Source of the DNA: Schistocerca nitens
Taxonomy: Eukaryota; Arthropoda; Insecta; Orthoptera; Acrididae
DNA: 64,000 bases
Assembly (NCBI RefSeq): GCF_023898315.1
Contig: NC_064617.1
Location: forward strand, 618,131,000 to 618,194,999
Reading direction: 5' to 3'
Shown: positions 34,376 to 46,084 of the stretch, piece by piece
How positions within the stretch are numbered: position 1 is the first letter of the stretch
Layout of the letters: each line of letters starts with the position of its first letter
The notes under the pieces: model-generated
Database searches by the model: none
Told to the model about the DNA's origin: nothing
Seen by the model: only the letters and a program-made list of their open reading frames with translations
Made by a program: the position numbers and the translations under genes

Positions 34376-34996
34376 TGGTGTGGCTAGTGCACACAGTGAT
34401 GGTGATGGTTACACATTCAGTAAGTGTCTTGAGTTCAGCACCCCGTAGATACCGTGTGTATAAGGACGGAGAAACATTGGAAGAATGTGAGAACAATGTA
34501 GGTACATGGCTCGTTGTGTCTGGGAGTCGAGTCATAATGCACGGCTACGAAGTGGGATGTATAAATCTAGGCCAGAGCAGGAAGCAATGAGGGCGGGACA
34601 GCAGACTGAAAGAAGTACAAGAACCTTGATGCAAGGAGAGATTATGGGGAGTGGTGTTGTACCTGGATCGATGGGGATCTCTGGTCAGGAACAAGGCTCC
34701 TACCGACGTTAGCTTGGTATAGGATGTGGACAGTGTGGAGATGGAAGGTACTTGGGACGTGTTGGTATGGCCAGATAGTAGGTTTGGACTGGAGATGATG
34801 GCGTGAAAATTTGGTTGTGATAAGTTTGTGTATTGTATAGGATTTGCAAGATGTTGGAGGAATTTAAACAGAAATGGAAATTTCATCAATTGGAGGAGAA
34901 TATGTAAAGGAGAGGAAAAGCCTACACCTAACGCAAGGCAGAGTGCATGTTGCTCTAGTACTTGTAAGAAATGGCAAAATTTTGGGAGTGCGGAGA
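34376..34996. other. gene-free stretch
   Basis: Open frames of up to 114 codons on both strands are Ser/Thr or Gly/Arg rich with no recognisable motif. No element ends seen. Confidence 0.4.
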
Positions 34997-35880
34997 TCTA
35001 CATCTATATCTATACACCGCTAGCCAACATAAGGCGTGTTGCGGGGGACACTTTGTCTACCGGTCCCTTGCCCTGTTCCGGTCGCGAACGGTTCGCGGGA
35101 AGAACCATTGCTGGTAAACCTCACTGTGTACTCCAGTCTCTTTAACTTTATGTGGATGATTTTTTCGCCAGATATACATATGAAAAAGCAACATTTATTG
35201 CCTCAGTGTTCTAGGAACGTACGCTCTCGCTATTTTAACAGCAGACCATATTGTGAAACAGAACGCCTCTTTTGCAGCGTATGCGACCAGAATTTGCTAA
35301 GCATCTGCGTGACGCTTTCGCTCTTTAACATGGTACTCTTCTTCGGATCTTATCTAGTTCTTGTATCAACTCTGTCTGGTACGTACAGACCCATACCGCC
35401 GAGCGATTTGCAAGTACGAACATGTGTTTTGTAAGATACTTCCTTTGTTGATGGAGAATTGTTAGCAGCTCAATCTGACATCTGCCTTGCCTGAGACTAG
35501 TTTATGTGGTTGTTCACTTCAAAGTGTTCCGTACGCATACTCTCAGTCCTTTTGTGGAAGTAACTGCATTCAGTGATTGTTCTGCAATCGTGTAATCATA
35601 CAATTAAGGATCTTTCTGTCTATCAATACGCAGTACGTTACATCTGTTTATGTTGAGGGCCAACTGCCACTCCCTGCACCAACTGCCGATCTTATGCAGG
35701 TCTTCCTGCATTTCGCTACGATTTTCTACCATTGCGACTTCTCTGTATACAACAGCATCATCCGCATAAAGCCTCATGGAACCTCCGACGTTATCTGCTA
35801 GATCATTAACACTGTATAGCGTGAAAACTGGTGATTCCATAACACTCTCTTGGGGGACGTCCGAAGTTACGTTGGCATAG
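34997..35880 (-). pseudogene. non-LTR retrotransposon 3' half with YADD
   Basis: The minus strand from 35880 reads VMESPVFTLYSVNDLADNVG, then MRLYADDAVVYRE (RT active site with YADD) and HKIGSWCREWQLALNINRCN. The 3' part ends near 34997 with a TAGATATAGATGTAGATC tail on the minus strand. The 3' untranslated region contains GAACCGTTCGCGACCGG-like sequence typical of this family. It is 5'-truncated; frames break left of 35600. The 76-bp fragment at 53225-53300 is the terminal end of what looks like the same family. Confidence 0.8.
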
Positions 35881-36922
35881 GTAAATTCTGGACGAGTTTT
35901 GTAGGTGTGGAGGGTTGGATGAGGATGTAATTATCAAGTAAGTTCTTTTAATAGTTTCTGTGGATTGAATCTATTGTGGGCTTTTTGTTAGATCCTAAGT
36001 AGATGGTGGTGCCACGTTAGCCTCCGGTCGAATGTGTGTGCAGCATATTGTAACGTGTAAATCGGGTTTCAGGGTCGTATGCAGCATCACCAGATCTAAA
36101 ACAGTGAAATACCAGGAAGCGGTGTTGGAATAACCTGACAAGTTGCAGGTCTATGAAAATATGAGATGAACAAAGAAAGGCTCTATGAAATACTCGACAT
36201 GATTAGTTATGACACCGAGAACAAGATTACAAACATCTGCACAACTTCGAATAAATTCAGCAAAGCATACAAATATCAGTCGACCTTCAGTAATTGTCAT
36301 TCAGTATATGCGACAAAGACAAATATAAATTTCAAAATAAAATAATCTGAACACCTAAAGCATTAAAAAGTGGAAACTGTCATATAAGAGAATCTCCGCC
36401 GTTCTGAAATAAAAACACCTGTAAGCAGTCAAAATAATTCGCAGGCAGCTAATGACACCTAACACAACCAAAAAAAGATGCACTACAGTAATTTGAAGCA
36501 TCAAAACTGACACATACAATCTTTTTCGCTTGAACAATTTTTCGACGTTATAATCTCCTAAAATTTCTGATTTGAATTTTCTCTGCATGATTTGCTGCAT
36601 TTTAATTACAGACATGATGCTTAAATGGTTAGAGAGCCACAGAACATGCACAATGTAATATAAAGTAACAATCAATTAATTATTATCAAATGTTTAAATT
36701 GTTCGAAACTTGTAGTCTCCAGTATAGTAGTGATTTCAGGCCATAGATTCCAAGACATGTACCTGTTTTTATACTTCTCATCCTCAAGGAAGGCAGAAAC
36801 TTTTTTTTCCTGTATTAAAAATTTATCAGAATCCGTGTTTTGCGACGGGAACATCAGCCGACACGACCGAAGAAAAGAAACTGATTTGAATTCCACCAAA
36901 CGTCGGCCGAAGTCTGTACCAG
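35881..36922. other. no gene recognised; two unexplained minus-strand frames
   Basis: Minus-strand frames at 36355-36675 and 36672-36992 (106 codons each) are adjacent. The first is hydrophobic (VLMLQITVVHLFLVVLGVIS looks like a membrane segment). I do not recognise either, and there is no promoter or splice support, so they are not called as genes. Confidence 0.35.
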
Positions 36923-37000
36923 AAAATAAATTGTTGATGATGTACAGCATCCAGCCACAAATTTGGGGCTGGTTGCTGTACACCATCAACAATTTATTTT
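36923..37000. repeat. 78-bp near-perfect palindrome
   Basis: 36923-36961 and 36962-37000 are inverted copies with no spacer and only three mismatched positions. The left arm starts AAAATAAATTGTTGATGATG and the right arm ends CATCAACAATTTATTTT. As RNA it would give a hairpin of about 39 bp with a minimal loop, in the size range of a microRNA precursor. Confidence 0.93.
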
Positions 37001-37013
37001 ATATAACAGCCAC

Positions 37014-37819
37014 GCAGTAGGAATTAAAGTCCACGGGGAAGAAATAAAAACTTTGAGGTTTGCCTACGACATTGTAATTCTATGAGGGACAGCAAAGGCC
37101 TTGGAAGATCAGTTGAACGGAATGGACTGTATCTTAAAAGGAGGATATAAGATGAACATCAACAAAAGCAAAACGAGGATAATTGAATGTAGTCCAATTA
37201 AATCAAGTGATACTGATGATGCTCAGGGGATTAGATTAGGAAATGAGTTTTGCTATTTGGGAAGCAAAATAACTGATGACGGTCGAAGTAGGGAGGATAT
37301 AAAATGTAGACAGGCAATGACAAGAAAAGCTTTTCTCGATATGAGAAAAAATTTGTTAACATCGAGCATAGATTTAAGTGTCAGGAAGTCCTTCCTGAAA
37401 GTATTTGTATAGAGTGTAGGCATGTATGGAAGTGAAACGAGGAAGATAAATAGTTTGGACAAGAAGAGAATAGAAGCTTTCGAAATGTGGTGCTACAGAA
37501 TAATGCTGAAGATTAGATGGTCAGATCACGTAACTAATGTGGAGGTACTGAACAGAACTGGGGAGAAGAGAAATTTGTGGTACAACCTGACTAATAAAAG
37601 AAGAGACCGGTTGGTAGGACACATTCTGATACACCAAGAGATTACCAAATTTAGTACTGGAGGGTACCGTGGGAGGTATAAACGTAGAGAGAGACCAAGA
37701 GAGAGGGATTCTGAGCGATGTAGGATGCAGTAGTTACTCAGAGACGAAGAGACTTGCACAGGTTAGAGTAGCATGGAGAGTTGCATCAAATCAGTCTTTG
37801 GACTCAAGACCACAACAAC
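37014..37819 (+). pseudogene. 5'-truncated RTE LINE fragment
   Basis: Begins with GAATTAAAGTCCACGGGGAA, corresponding to about 52268 of the near-intact copy, and ends with the CAAGACCACAACAACAAC tail. Encoded blocks are IKTLRFAYDIVIL (active-site FADD mutated to FAYD), DQLNGMDCILKGGYKMNINK, CYLGSKITDDGRSREDIKCR and SLDKKRIEAFEMWCYRIMLK. Frames are broken. A probable 9-bp target-site duplication, AACAGCCAC, lies at 37005-37013 and 37820-37828. Confidence 0.88.
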
Positions 37820-37828
37820 AACAGCCAC

Positions 37829-38770
37829 AGCCTCCAACCATGTCTGTATATGACAAAATTGCACAAAGTTTGTACGTTCGGGCACTGACGTCGGTTGCGC
37901 CGAAACCGCGCATGTACTGGTGTACTGTTTCGGATATATGGGAAATCTTTGGCCGATGTCAGTCGTCGACGGAATACCCGGATGTCAGTACCACTGCGAC
38001 CGCAGCCTCAGATGCAACAACGAAGTGCAAGCATATAAATGTGTATAACATGTTCGTATAGTTAGAAAATATAGTAGCTGTAAAATTATATCTGCATGAG
38101 AGATATTTTTTTCCGTATACAAATAATAAAAAGCCTGAACTTCCAGGCTCCTTAAATACATACAGTGATACTGATGTATGCAAGTAATGGGAACCATTAC
38201 GGCTGTATAAAGTATTACCGACATTATATGAGTTTTCTCCAAATTCTAATACAACGTAATACGGTATTTATCCCTGAAACAAAATCCTTAGCGATCGCTA
38301 CAGCTCAACGACAATGTCCCCTCACTTTATTCAGAATAAAGGTTGAACAGTACGAAGGGCTGAGGGTGCAGTTTCGTTTGCACACTCTCTGTTATCCGAT
38401 TACAGCTACTTGCTATCACCCAGAAGGTCTACATTATCGTTTATACTTCGTACATCGTGTAACGAAAACAGCTCTATTAGGTAACTATTCACGTACACCA
38501 CAGCGTCTTAGAAAAGGTTACACATGGCAGGAAGGCATGTAATAAATGGTACTTATCCAGACAGTAATAGGATACTCCAATTACGGAAGGAACAAAAGCG
38601 AAGAAAATCTGAAATAGTAGCGGCAGCAGTTAAAGAGAAGAAGAGGGTGTGTAACAAGCTATAAGAATAATAATATTTTGAAAGTTTCAAAGTGGTCTTA
38701 AAATTGATTACAAAATGACTAAATTAATGCATAATCAGTCTGTCATAAAGGATATAGTACAAATTAACAA
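37829..38770. other. gene-free stretch
   Basis: The open frame at 38165-38542 (125 codons, plus strand) has no motif I recognise. It is Tyr/Leu/Arg rich without obvious repeats. It could be a decayed coding fragment, but nothing supports a gene. Confidence 0.35.
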
Positions 38771-38789
38771 TCAAGTTTGTATTTAATAT

Positions 38790-39290
38790 AGCTGGAGGCA
38801 ACGACTGAATAGACAACAAACGAAACAAATAGAAGGTTGAAGATGTCTTGGATTGGCTTGACTTCCAAAAGTAAACTTCAGATGAATCTGAAAAGGAAAG
38901 TTTACAACAGGTGTGTTTAGCCAATTTTGTCCTTGCGCGACACTAACATCTAAGACAAAAGTCTGAGGATTACTCTGACAACAACGCAGCGATGCATATT
39001 GCGTTTTATTAGGAGAGATAGGGAAACAAATAAAATGGAACAGGGAAAAGACGGAAGTGTTGAGGAAATGCCGTTATGTGAATGAATGTCAGTTGAGGCA
39101 AGGAGCTTCTTTGCTGAAGTTCTAACAGACAGGAAAATATTTAAACGACGAGGGATGGGTAGACGACGTTGCAAAATATGCAGGAGCACAGCGTACGCAT
39201 GTAAACGTTTAGAACCATCCTTCACGCAGCAGGTGATATACTGGCAAGCAAAGTCCCTAGAAAAAAAGTTGAAGATGAGTTAATACTTAA
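38790..39290 (+). pseudogene. RTE-like LINE C-terminal remnant
   Basis: Broken plus-strand frames read SKLQMNLKRKVYNRCV, TLTTTQRCILRFIRRDRETN and GWVDDVAKYAGAQRTHVNV. They match the order seen downstream of the RT in RTE-type elements: a CVLPVL-like block, a tQRamer..RDR block and a R.DDI.k.AG block. It is strongly decayed and belongs to a different subfamily from the 26- and 50-kb copies. Ends not found. Confidence 0.55.
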
Positions 39291-39528
39291 CGATGATACT
39301 GTAATTTATCAAAAGACATTTGCTGACACTTAGCGATTTATTTTCCTTGATGTTCCGACGTGAAACAGGTTTAATACAAACGTATGATGTGTTTATATGA
39401 ACACTTATAGTAAATACACGGAAGTATGTACTTACTGTAAACGACACGAAGCTCAGACGTAATGATATATACGTATGAATCATGTTTCTTAAAATGGAAT
39501 ACCTTTCTTGTCATTCAAATATACAATG

Positions 39529-39715
39529 CCTCTTTGCTAATGAAACGCTATCCAACGTGTACGGAAAAAATTGCTGGAGATGTATTTTATTTATCCATCT
39601 ACACGAATGTTACCCGCTTCTTTGCTAATGAAACGCTATCCAACGTGTGCGCAAAAAATAGCGGGATTTGTATTTTATATATCTATCTACGCAAATGTTA
39701 CCCCGCCAAAATAGT
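39529..39715. repeat. two-copy tandem duplication, about 91 bp
   Basis: CTTTGCTAATGAAACGCTAT followed by CCAACGTGT occurs at about 39531 and 39621. Both copies continue through AAAAAAT.GC.GGA to a TCTACRCRAATGTTACCC end. Confidence 0.85.
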
Positions 39716-39899
39716 TCCCTTCAGATTTTTTTTCCTTTTCCTTCCGAGTTTGGCAAATTATGGACCGCGTAGAACTTAAGGCTTTTTGTCTTTCTTTTCC
39801 TCTCCACCCAGAATATCTTCATTCATTCACTTCTTTTCTTTCCCTCCTCTCTCAGCGATGTGTTTTCAATATAGTTTGTGCTTGAACAATGTTGGCCCT

Positions 39900-40185
39900 G
39901 TAAGGTCTTACAAATAGCGGCACTGGAGCATCATTATAGTATTGTTTTTGGCCAAAACTTCACGAACAAACAACGAAGTGTGAGCAGCTGCATCATTGTG
40001 GCATAATGACATAAAAGCCACCAATTGCTTCACGCAAATGGCCTTGAATGAGTAAGTAGTCCTCCTTATCGATTGTCTGACCTTGTGGCAACAACTCATG
40101 GTGCACTTAAAACCGAAGACGACAGTGAGCGTAACCTTCATATGTGACCGCTCTTGTCGAGGTTTTCGGTCTTGGCCTTCTAGAA
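39900..40185 (-). pseudogene. mariner transposase fragment
   Basis: The minus strand reads MKVTLTVVFGFKCTMSC, a gap-containing middle, then LCHNDAAAHTSLFVREVLAK (equivalent to HHDNAPAHTSL, second Asp) and NNTIMMLQCRYL (equivalent to the block before PYSPDLAP). Only about 80 residues of a transposase of roughly 350 remain, and no terminal repeats are visible. Confidence 0.75.
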
Positions 40186-40189
40186 TACG

Positions 40190-40780
40190 TCCACTGGGTC
40201 GATTGAGCCTGACAAGCGAACATTTCGAAACCTCAATAAACGTTCTTGATTAAATTTGGCGGGCGTATAGATGGGGAAAAATTGTGAAATATTTGTTATG
40301 TGCCCTGTTTCACTTTTAAGGAGTCAAACACACCCCGTAACATACTTTGGCGTTGTAGGTTTAGCGAGAATATTTTCGAAAGCATATAAAAAATGTTTGT
40401 CGTATCAAACTTCATATGTGATTAATTTCCTTGAAAAACTCTGTAATAATCTAAAATTTTGTAAAATGCTCCACCACTATTAATTAATTTTGAAAAAATG
40501 AAGACTCTTGTTACAACATAAATTAAACAAACTTTCAAGCCACTTATGTGCTTATGTAATAAAGCTGTTTTCTGAAATACCATTTTTGTAAAATAAGCTG
40601 TACACAATGTGCTGTCGGAGTATTTCATCATACCTAATTACAATATCTAAACATATATTACAATTCTATTTATTTTAGTTATATCTGTTTTATGTTTTAA
40701 ATTGTTATTTTACTTTTTTTTATATTTTTAGTTTATTATTCCACGTATGTGTAGTTTGGTTACTGATTATTACGACAGAA
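40190..40780. other. gene-free AT-rich stretch
   Basis: Very AT-rich, with many short open frames and no recognisable motif. Confidence 0.5.
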
Positions 40781-40789
40781 AATAACGAC

Positions 40790-41420
40790 AGTAATAATAA
40801 CCTGTAGAACGAAATTTCTTCATGTAATATACGCGATGGAGACGCCAACATAAAACAAAATTCAGCAGGATTTCGAATTATCGTGGGTGATACTAAATAG
40901 AGGTATATTTCGGTACATGGCCTTGTCGAGGAGAACTGATTATGTATCAGTGACTTCAGCTTGATTGTATTGTTTCTTAAGTGGAGACTGACATCATAAT
41001 CATTCAACGTGACTATGTCTGGAAGCCTTGTCACAAAGTTCCTCCAACATCGATAGTTGTGTACGTCCCACTGCTGTACTTGCGTCGTCGAACCCTTTGG
41101 ATTTATCAGATAAACAAGTTCCTTGTTCTCAGGTCTGGTCCTCTAAATAGTTCTCTCACGCTGACCCCCGCAAGAATCTAACAGTACTACAGACATTTCT
41201 CCCTCACTGGGAAAGAAAATATTTTTCAAATCACTTTTGAACTCGTCATGTTTACCAGTTCTAGATGCTGTCACAAGGGCATTAGGGGCTTCAATAATAG
41301 ATTTTCGAATAGTCGGTCCAAACTCACCAATAGTTTCTTTTAAAACTATAAAAAGGTTGATGATCAGTGTGAATAAAACCATTTTGAGAGTCGTGCCTTT
41401 CGGAGTGTGTTTTATCTCTT
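40790..41420 (-). pseudogene. DDE_1-type transposase remnant, second copy
   Basis: The minus strand reads FIVLKETIGEFGPTIRKSI, ALVTASRTGKHDEF and MSVVLLDSCGGQ (equivalent to LLLIDSWGGQ in the 4-kb copy). After a decayed gap come LRNNTIKLKSLIHNQFSSTR (equivalent to DDCIKIQSIVHHQLSSP). The order matches the 4.0-4.7 kb remnant, so both belong to one family. It is more decayed and the third-Asp region is unreadable. Confidence 0.6.
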
Positions 41421-41429
41421 AAACATGAA

Positions 41430-42707
41430 ACTGGGCACAAACACAAAAAATACGTATCGCACTATTTTTCCCTTCCACACAGCAGCTAAGTTCCAGCAAA
41501 ATCGTTTATTGGCACTTGTGAATGTTTCCTTGTTAATTATGTGTGTAAGCCCATATTCCGCATGCGGCCCGCCTTTGATCTGATGGCGGCTTGTCCCTCA
41601 CCGTCTGTCCTCCTAATTTTTTCATTTTTTACTTGTCTTTCAATCCCTTCCAAAATGGAGACAACGGACCCTTGTAGAGCCTAGTTGTTTCGAGCCGAGT
41701 ATAGCTCTGGTGTTGGCTCGGGGGGGGGGGGGGGGGGGGAGACATCAATTCGGAATGTATCCGACGCCCACATTGCAATAATTTATCATGTGATTTCAGA
41801 GTAATATCAAACTTCGTAGCAACCAATCTGAAACGTTATCAAACCTTTTTGTCGATGGAGAAACACGCTTTATTTCTGTATCCTGTAAGTGCCGACGGAC
41901 GCTATCGTAAGTACATCGCTGACGGAAAACATTTGCATAGACAAGATGGCACTGAAGCTCTGGATGTATTTTATGAACATGTTAATCAACATACACTCCA
42001 TAGTTCTGTTTCATCCCTACTTTAGACTCTCCTTACAAACCATAACCCAAAACAGCAATCACAACGAGGAAAAACTACTTAATTACCATCGAATTAAAAT
42101 TTTGACCCCTTATTTCACAAGAAAACGAGTCATCGGAGGTCAATGGTATGTCGTGAATTAAATGACAGAAAAGTGATAAAATGCTGTGTCCTACCATAAT
42201 AATTATGGCCCTCCAGCTTGTTCAGTCATTTAATAGGACTTCGAAAGGATCGAAAGCATCATCTGAGCTTTTAGGAACAGAAAATTTGTGGTACTTTCAC
42301 AAGGAAAAAACTAACGAGGAACTCTGAAGTGAACACAATACTTCGAGTTTAGGAGCACAGGTCAAATATAGGGCGTGTTTATCGGTATATTAATTTCATG
42401 AATAACCACTCTAGACTGCTTGCAGGTAATTTAGAACACTAACATTAGAAAAAAAACACAAGAATACAGAGGCTACTATTCCTTTTAACCTGCCTGGCAG
42501 TCACATACCAGCATAATCATGAATTCCTTGGACGCCCCACGTTGCTTCCTGGAACACGAACAACAGAAGAATATTTTCCTGTATTTATAGTTATGTGATA
42601 CTGTTCGTGGAGCAGATGCTGTTGTTCGTTATAGTAAAAGCAAGATATGAAAGAAGTGGTGACCTACTGTTAGCAGTAGAAAGCGGAGTAATAAGGGCTT
42701 TTCATAC
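41430..42707. other. gene-free stretch with a G homopolymer
   Basis: No gene seen. A run of about 20 G residues lies near 41719-41739. The open frame at 41889-42161 has no recognisable motif. Confidence 0.45.
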
Positions 42708-42709
42708 TA

Positions 42710-44131
42710 CACTCCTGGAAATGGAAAAAAGAACACATTGACACCGGTGTGTCAGACCCACCATACTTGCTCCGGACACTGCGAGAGGGCTGTACAAGCA
42801 ATGATCACACGCACGGCACAGCGGACACACCTGGAACCGCGGTGTTGGCCGTCGAATGGCGCTAGCTGCGCAGCATTTGTGCACCGCCGCCGTCAGTGTC
42901 AGCCACTTTGCCGTGGCATACGGAGCTCCATCGCAGTCTTTAACACTGGTAGCATGCCGCGACAGCGTGGACGTGAACCGTAGGTGCAGTTGACGGACTT
43001 TGAGCGAGGGCGTATAGTGGGCATGCGGGAGGCCAGGTGGACGTACCGCCGAATTGCTCAACACGTGGGGCGTGAGGTCTCCACAGTACATCGATGTTGT
43101 CGCCAGTGGTCGGCGGAAGGTGCACGTGCCCGTCGACCTGGGACCGGACCGCAGCGACGCACGGATGCACGCCAAGACCGTAGGATCCTACGCAGTGCCG
43201 TAGGGGACCGCACCGCCACTTCCCAGCAAATTAGGGACACTGTTGCTCCTGGGGTATCGGCGAGGACCATTCGCAACCGTCTCCATGAAGCTGGGCTACG
43301 GTCCCGCACACCGTTAGGCCGTCTTCCGCTCACGCCCCAACATCGTGCAGCCCGCCTCCAGTGGTGTCGCGACAGGCGTGAATGGAGGGACGAATGGAGA
43401 CGTGTCGTCTTCAGCGATGAGAGTCGCTTCTGCCTTGGTGCCAATGATGGTCGTATGCGTGTTTGGCGCCGTGCAGGTGAGCGCCACAATCAGGACTGCA
43501 TACGACCGAGGCACACAGGGCCAACACCCGGCATCATGGTGTGGGGAGCGATCTCCTACACTGGCCGTACACCACTGGTGATCGTCGAGGGGACACTGAA
43601 TAGTGCACGGTACATCCAAACCGTCATCGAACCCATCGTTCTACCATTCCTAGACCGGCAAGGGAACTTGCTGTTCCAACAGGACAATGCACGTCCGCAT
43701 GTATCCCGTGCCACCCAACGTGCTCTAGAAGGTGTAAGTCAACTACCCTGGCCAGCAAGATCTCCGGATCTGTCCCCCATTGAGCATGTTTGGGACTGGA
43801 TGAAGCGTCGTCTCACGCGGTCTGCACGTCCAGCACGAACGCTGGTCCAACTGAGGCGCCAGGTGGAAATGGCATGGCAAGCCGTTTCACAGGACTACAT
43901 CCAGCATCTCTACGATCGTCTCCATGGGAGAATAGCAGCCTGCATTGCTGCGAAAGGTGGATATACACTGTACTAGTGCCGACATTGTGCATGCTCTGTT
44001 GCCTGTGTCTATGTGCCTGTGGTTCTGTCAGTGTGATCATGTGATGTATCTGACCCCAGGAATGTGTCAATAAAGTTTCCCCTTCCTGGGACAATGAATT
44101 CACGGTGTTCTTATTTCAATTTCCAGGAGTG
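42710..44131 (+). mobile_element. near-intact Tc1-like element, 1422 bp
   Basis: It begins CACTCCTGGAAATGGAAAAA and ends CAATTTCCAGGAGTG. The inverted terminal repeats of about 27 bp carry two mismatches, and TA flanks both sides (42708-42709 and 44132-44133). It contains one transposase gene and its own AATAAA signal at 44069-44074, 93 bp after the stop. GC is clearly higher than in the AT-rich flanks. This is the best-preserved DNA transposon in the window and therefore a recent arrival. Confidence 0.96.
42954..43976 (+). CDS. Tc1-like transposase, one stop at codon 10
   Basis: Cut-and-paste DNA transposase that binds the element's terminal repeats and inserts at TA. The natural start is probably the ATG at 42954 (MPRQRGREP), but codon 10 is TAG at 42981-42983. 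The following 330 codons are fully open to TAG at 43974. The next in-frame ATG is 43023, which would remove the first 23 residues but leave most of the DNA-binding half. Motifs are YRRIAQHVGREVSTVHRCC (helix-turn-helix), VVFSDESRF (first Asp), GIMVWGAISY, LLFQQDNARPHVS (second Asp) and PARSPDLSPIEHVWDWM (Glu). I count 32 residues between the second Asp and the Glu. Family members are usually about 340 aa, so length is normal. It may be a fresh null copy. Confidence 0.93.
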
Positions 44132-44133
44132 TA

Positions 44134-45600
44134 GATTAAGATACGTAATTCATTTCATAAGAACACGCACTAGTAATCGCAGGTGACAGAAATCTGAATA
44201 CAGAATATGGAAGAACAGTTAGAAAAGAAACAATTGAACCCTAATGGGAACTGAAAATAATGTTTTAGGATTTGTGTAGAGTCTATTTTACTAAGTGCAA
44301 GAGAGATGCAGAAACAACTAAATAGGAATGTAGTAGTCTATATGATCAAGAACGGAAATTCTATAGTGCTGACACGAAGATAGTACATTAAAAACTTTCG
44401 TCATGGAAACATGATATATAAATCTAAACACGAACTGTTATCGCACAACTTCTTCTTAAGAGACTGTAGTGTTACGTATAAATAAACATATTAGAGGATG
44501 ATATGAACCAGTAATGAGTGAAGTTGCCAAATTACTTTCTTTCTCTGCACTCTGCGAAAATCTCATCTTAATTATTTAAAATCACTCTGCTTCCAAAACC
44601 AAAATACAAGAGGAAATTATGCACTTACTATGAATAATGTAAATGTATTATGCACCATAATTTAAAATTAAAGATCTCTTTGTTTTTTATGTTAGAAACT
44701 GTAGACTGAAATATGTTCGTACTGTTTCTGTTGATCCTGTAAGTGGTGCAGCCAAATTTTTTATTTATCACCTGAAAAACACGAAGTTCTGTGATTAATG
44801 TTTATTTTTATAAGAGACACAAATTTCTATTAATAATCTTTTATTGCAACCGCTTTCGGTATTCTACCATCTACTCAGTATCGTCATGTAGTGTGCATAT
44901 ATCAAAATTTTTAGAACTAAATACGATTGTTTCAAGAAACCACACAAAGCATAGTTATAACTCATACTACTTTATATATACAATATGCACGGTTAGTACA
45001 AATCTTACAACAATATTTGGCACATTATATAATTACAGAAGAAAGACTGACAATGAATTTGCATCCCAGTTTAAATACACCACAGGGGAAAATAAAAAGA
45101 AAAATGAAAAGAATATTAGGACCATAAACAAACATCTATAGTATTAAAAAATATATTAACATATGAGCTCCAGAAATCCAAACCAAGTCCAGTGAGAGTA
45201 AAATATGACTACAATCAAGTTAAAACTAGTATGGAACGTCATAAAAGTGCAAGACATGCACATACAGTACTTATTTCAATATCATACTACAAAATTATCA
45301 TATGAACTGTCATGGAAAAGATTGTCATCACTGGTCAGAAAAATGTTTGACATCATAGAACACAGGCTAGCAACTATAAAACCAAAATCAGAGTGCACAA
45401 ACGAAAAAGTTAAACCTGAGTAAACAACTTTTTTGTATGGAAGGATACATGCATTATGTAAGTGCAAAATACAGGCGCAACTATGACTCTGTATCAAACA
45501 GTCGATCCCTTAATTACAAATAAGATCAAGAATAAGTTAGCACGTCACGTCATATCTTACAATCATAAGCATACAAAATTACAGGCTTGTCATTGACTGT
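44134..45600. other. gene-free AT-rich stretch
   Basis: AT-rich, with open frames at 44791-45141 and 45205-45423 that lack recognisable motifs. Nothing else seen. Confidence 0.45.
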
Positions 45601-45609
45601 TTTGTTGGA

Positions 45610-46080
45610 TGTCCTCCTACGGCGTATCGTGACAAATTCTGTCCCACTGGTGCGCTAACGTGTCAAAATCCCGAGCTGGTCCGAGTGCCCTGCCCATAAT
45701 GCTCCAAACGTTCTCGATTGGGGGGGAGACTCGGCCAAGGTAAGGCTTTGGAACGACGAACACGAGCAGTATGTTTGGGCGGGCACTGTCTTGCTGAAAT
45801 GTAAGCCCATAATGACTTGCCATTAAGGACAACAAATCAGTGAGCACAATATCGTCACGTACTGTTGTGCTGTAAGGGCGCCACGTGTAACAACCAAAGG
45901 GGTCCTGCTGCGAAAAGAAGTGGCACGCCAGACCATCACTCGTGGCTTTCGGACCGTACAGCGAGCGACCGTTAGGATAGTGTCCCACCGCTGTCTCGGG
46001 CGTCTCCAGACACGTCTTCGCTTGTCATTGGGGCTGAATTCGAAGTGGGTCTCATCAGAAGACAATTCTATGCCTCCACT
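45610..46080 (-). pseudogene. Tc1-like transposase C-terminal remnant
   Basis: The minus strand reads SSDETHFEFSPNDKRRRVWR (first Asp), a KPRVMVWRATSFRSRTPLVV block, LTFQQDSARPNIL (second Asp) and PPIENVWSIMGRAL (Glu). It ends RDFDTLAHQWDRICHDTP. The segment between the second Asp and the Glu is shortened to about 24 residues by deletion, and frames switch near 45830. It is inactive; no terminal repeats found. Confidence 0.88.
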
Positions 46081-46084
46081 ACAA

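Noticed and set aside
36355-36992. Two adjacent minus-strand frames of 106 codons, one with a membrane-like segment
   Set aside because: No homology recognised, the second overlaps the palindrome that makes mirror-image frames on both strands, and no promoter or splice signals were seen.
43058-43619. Minus-strand open frames of 143 and 101 codons across the Tc1 element
   Set aside because: Antisense to the well-supported transposase and explained by its GC-rich codon use.
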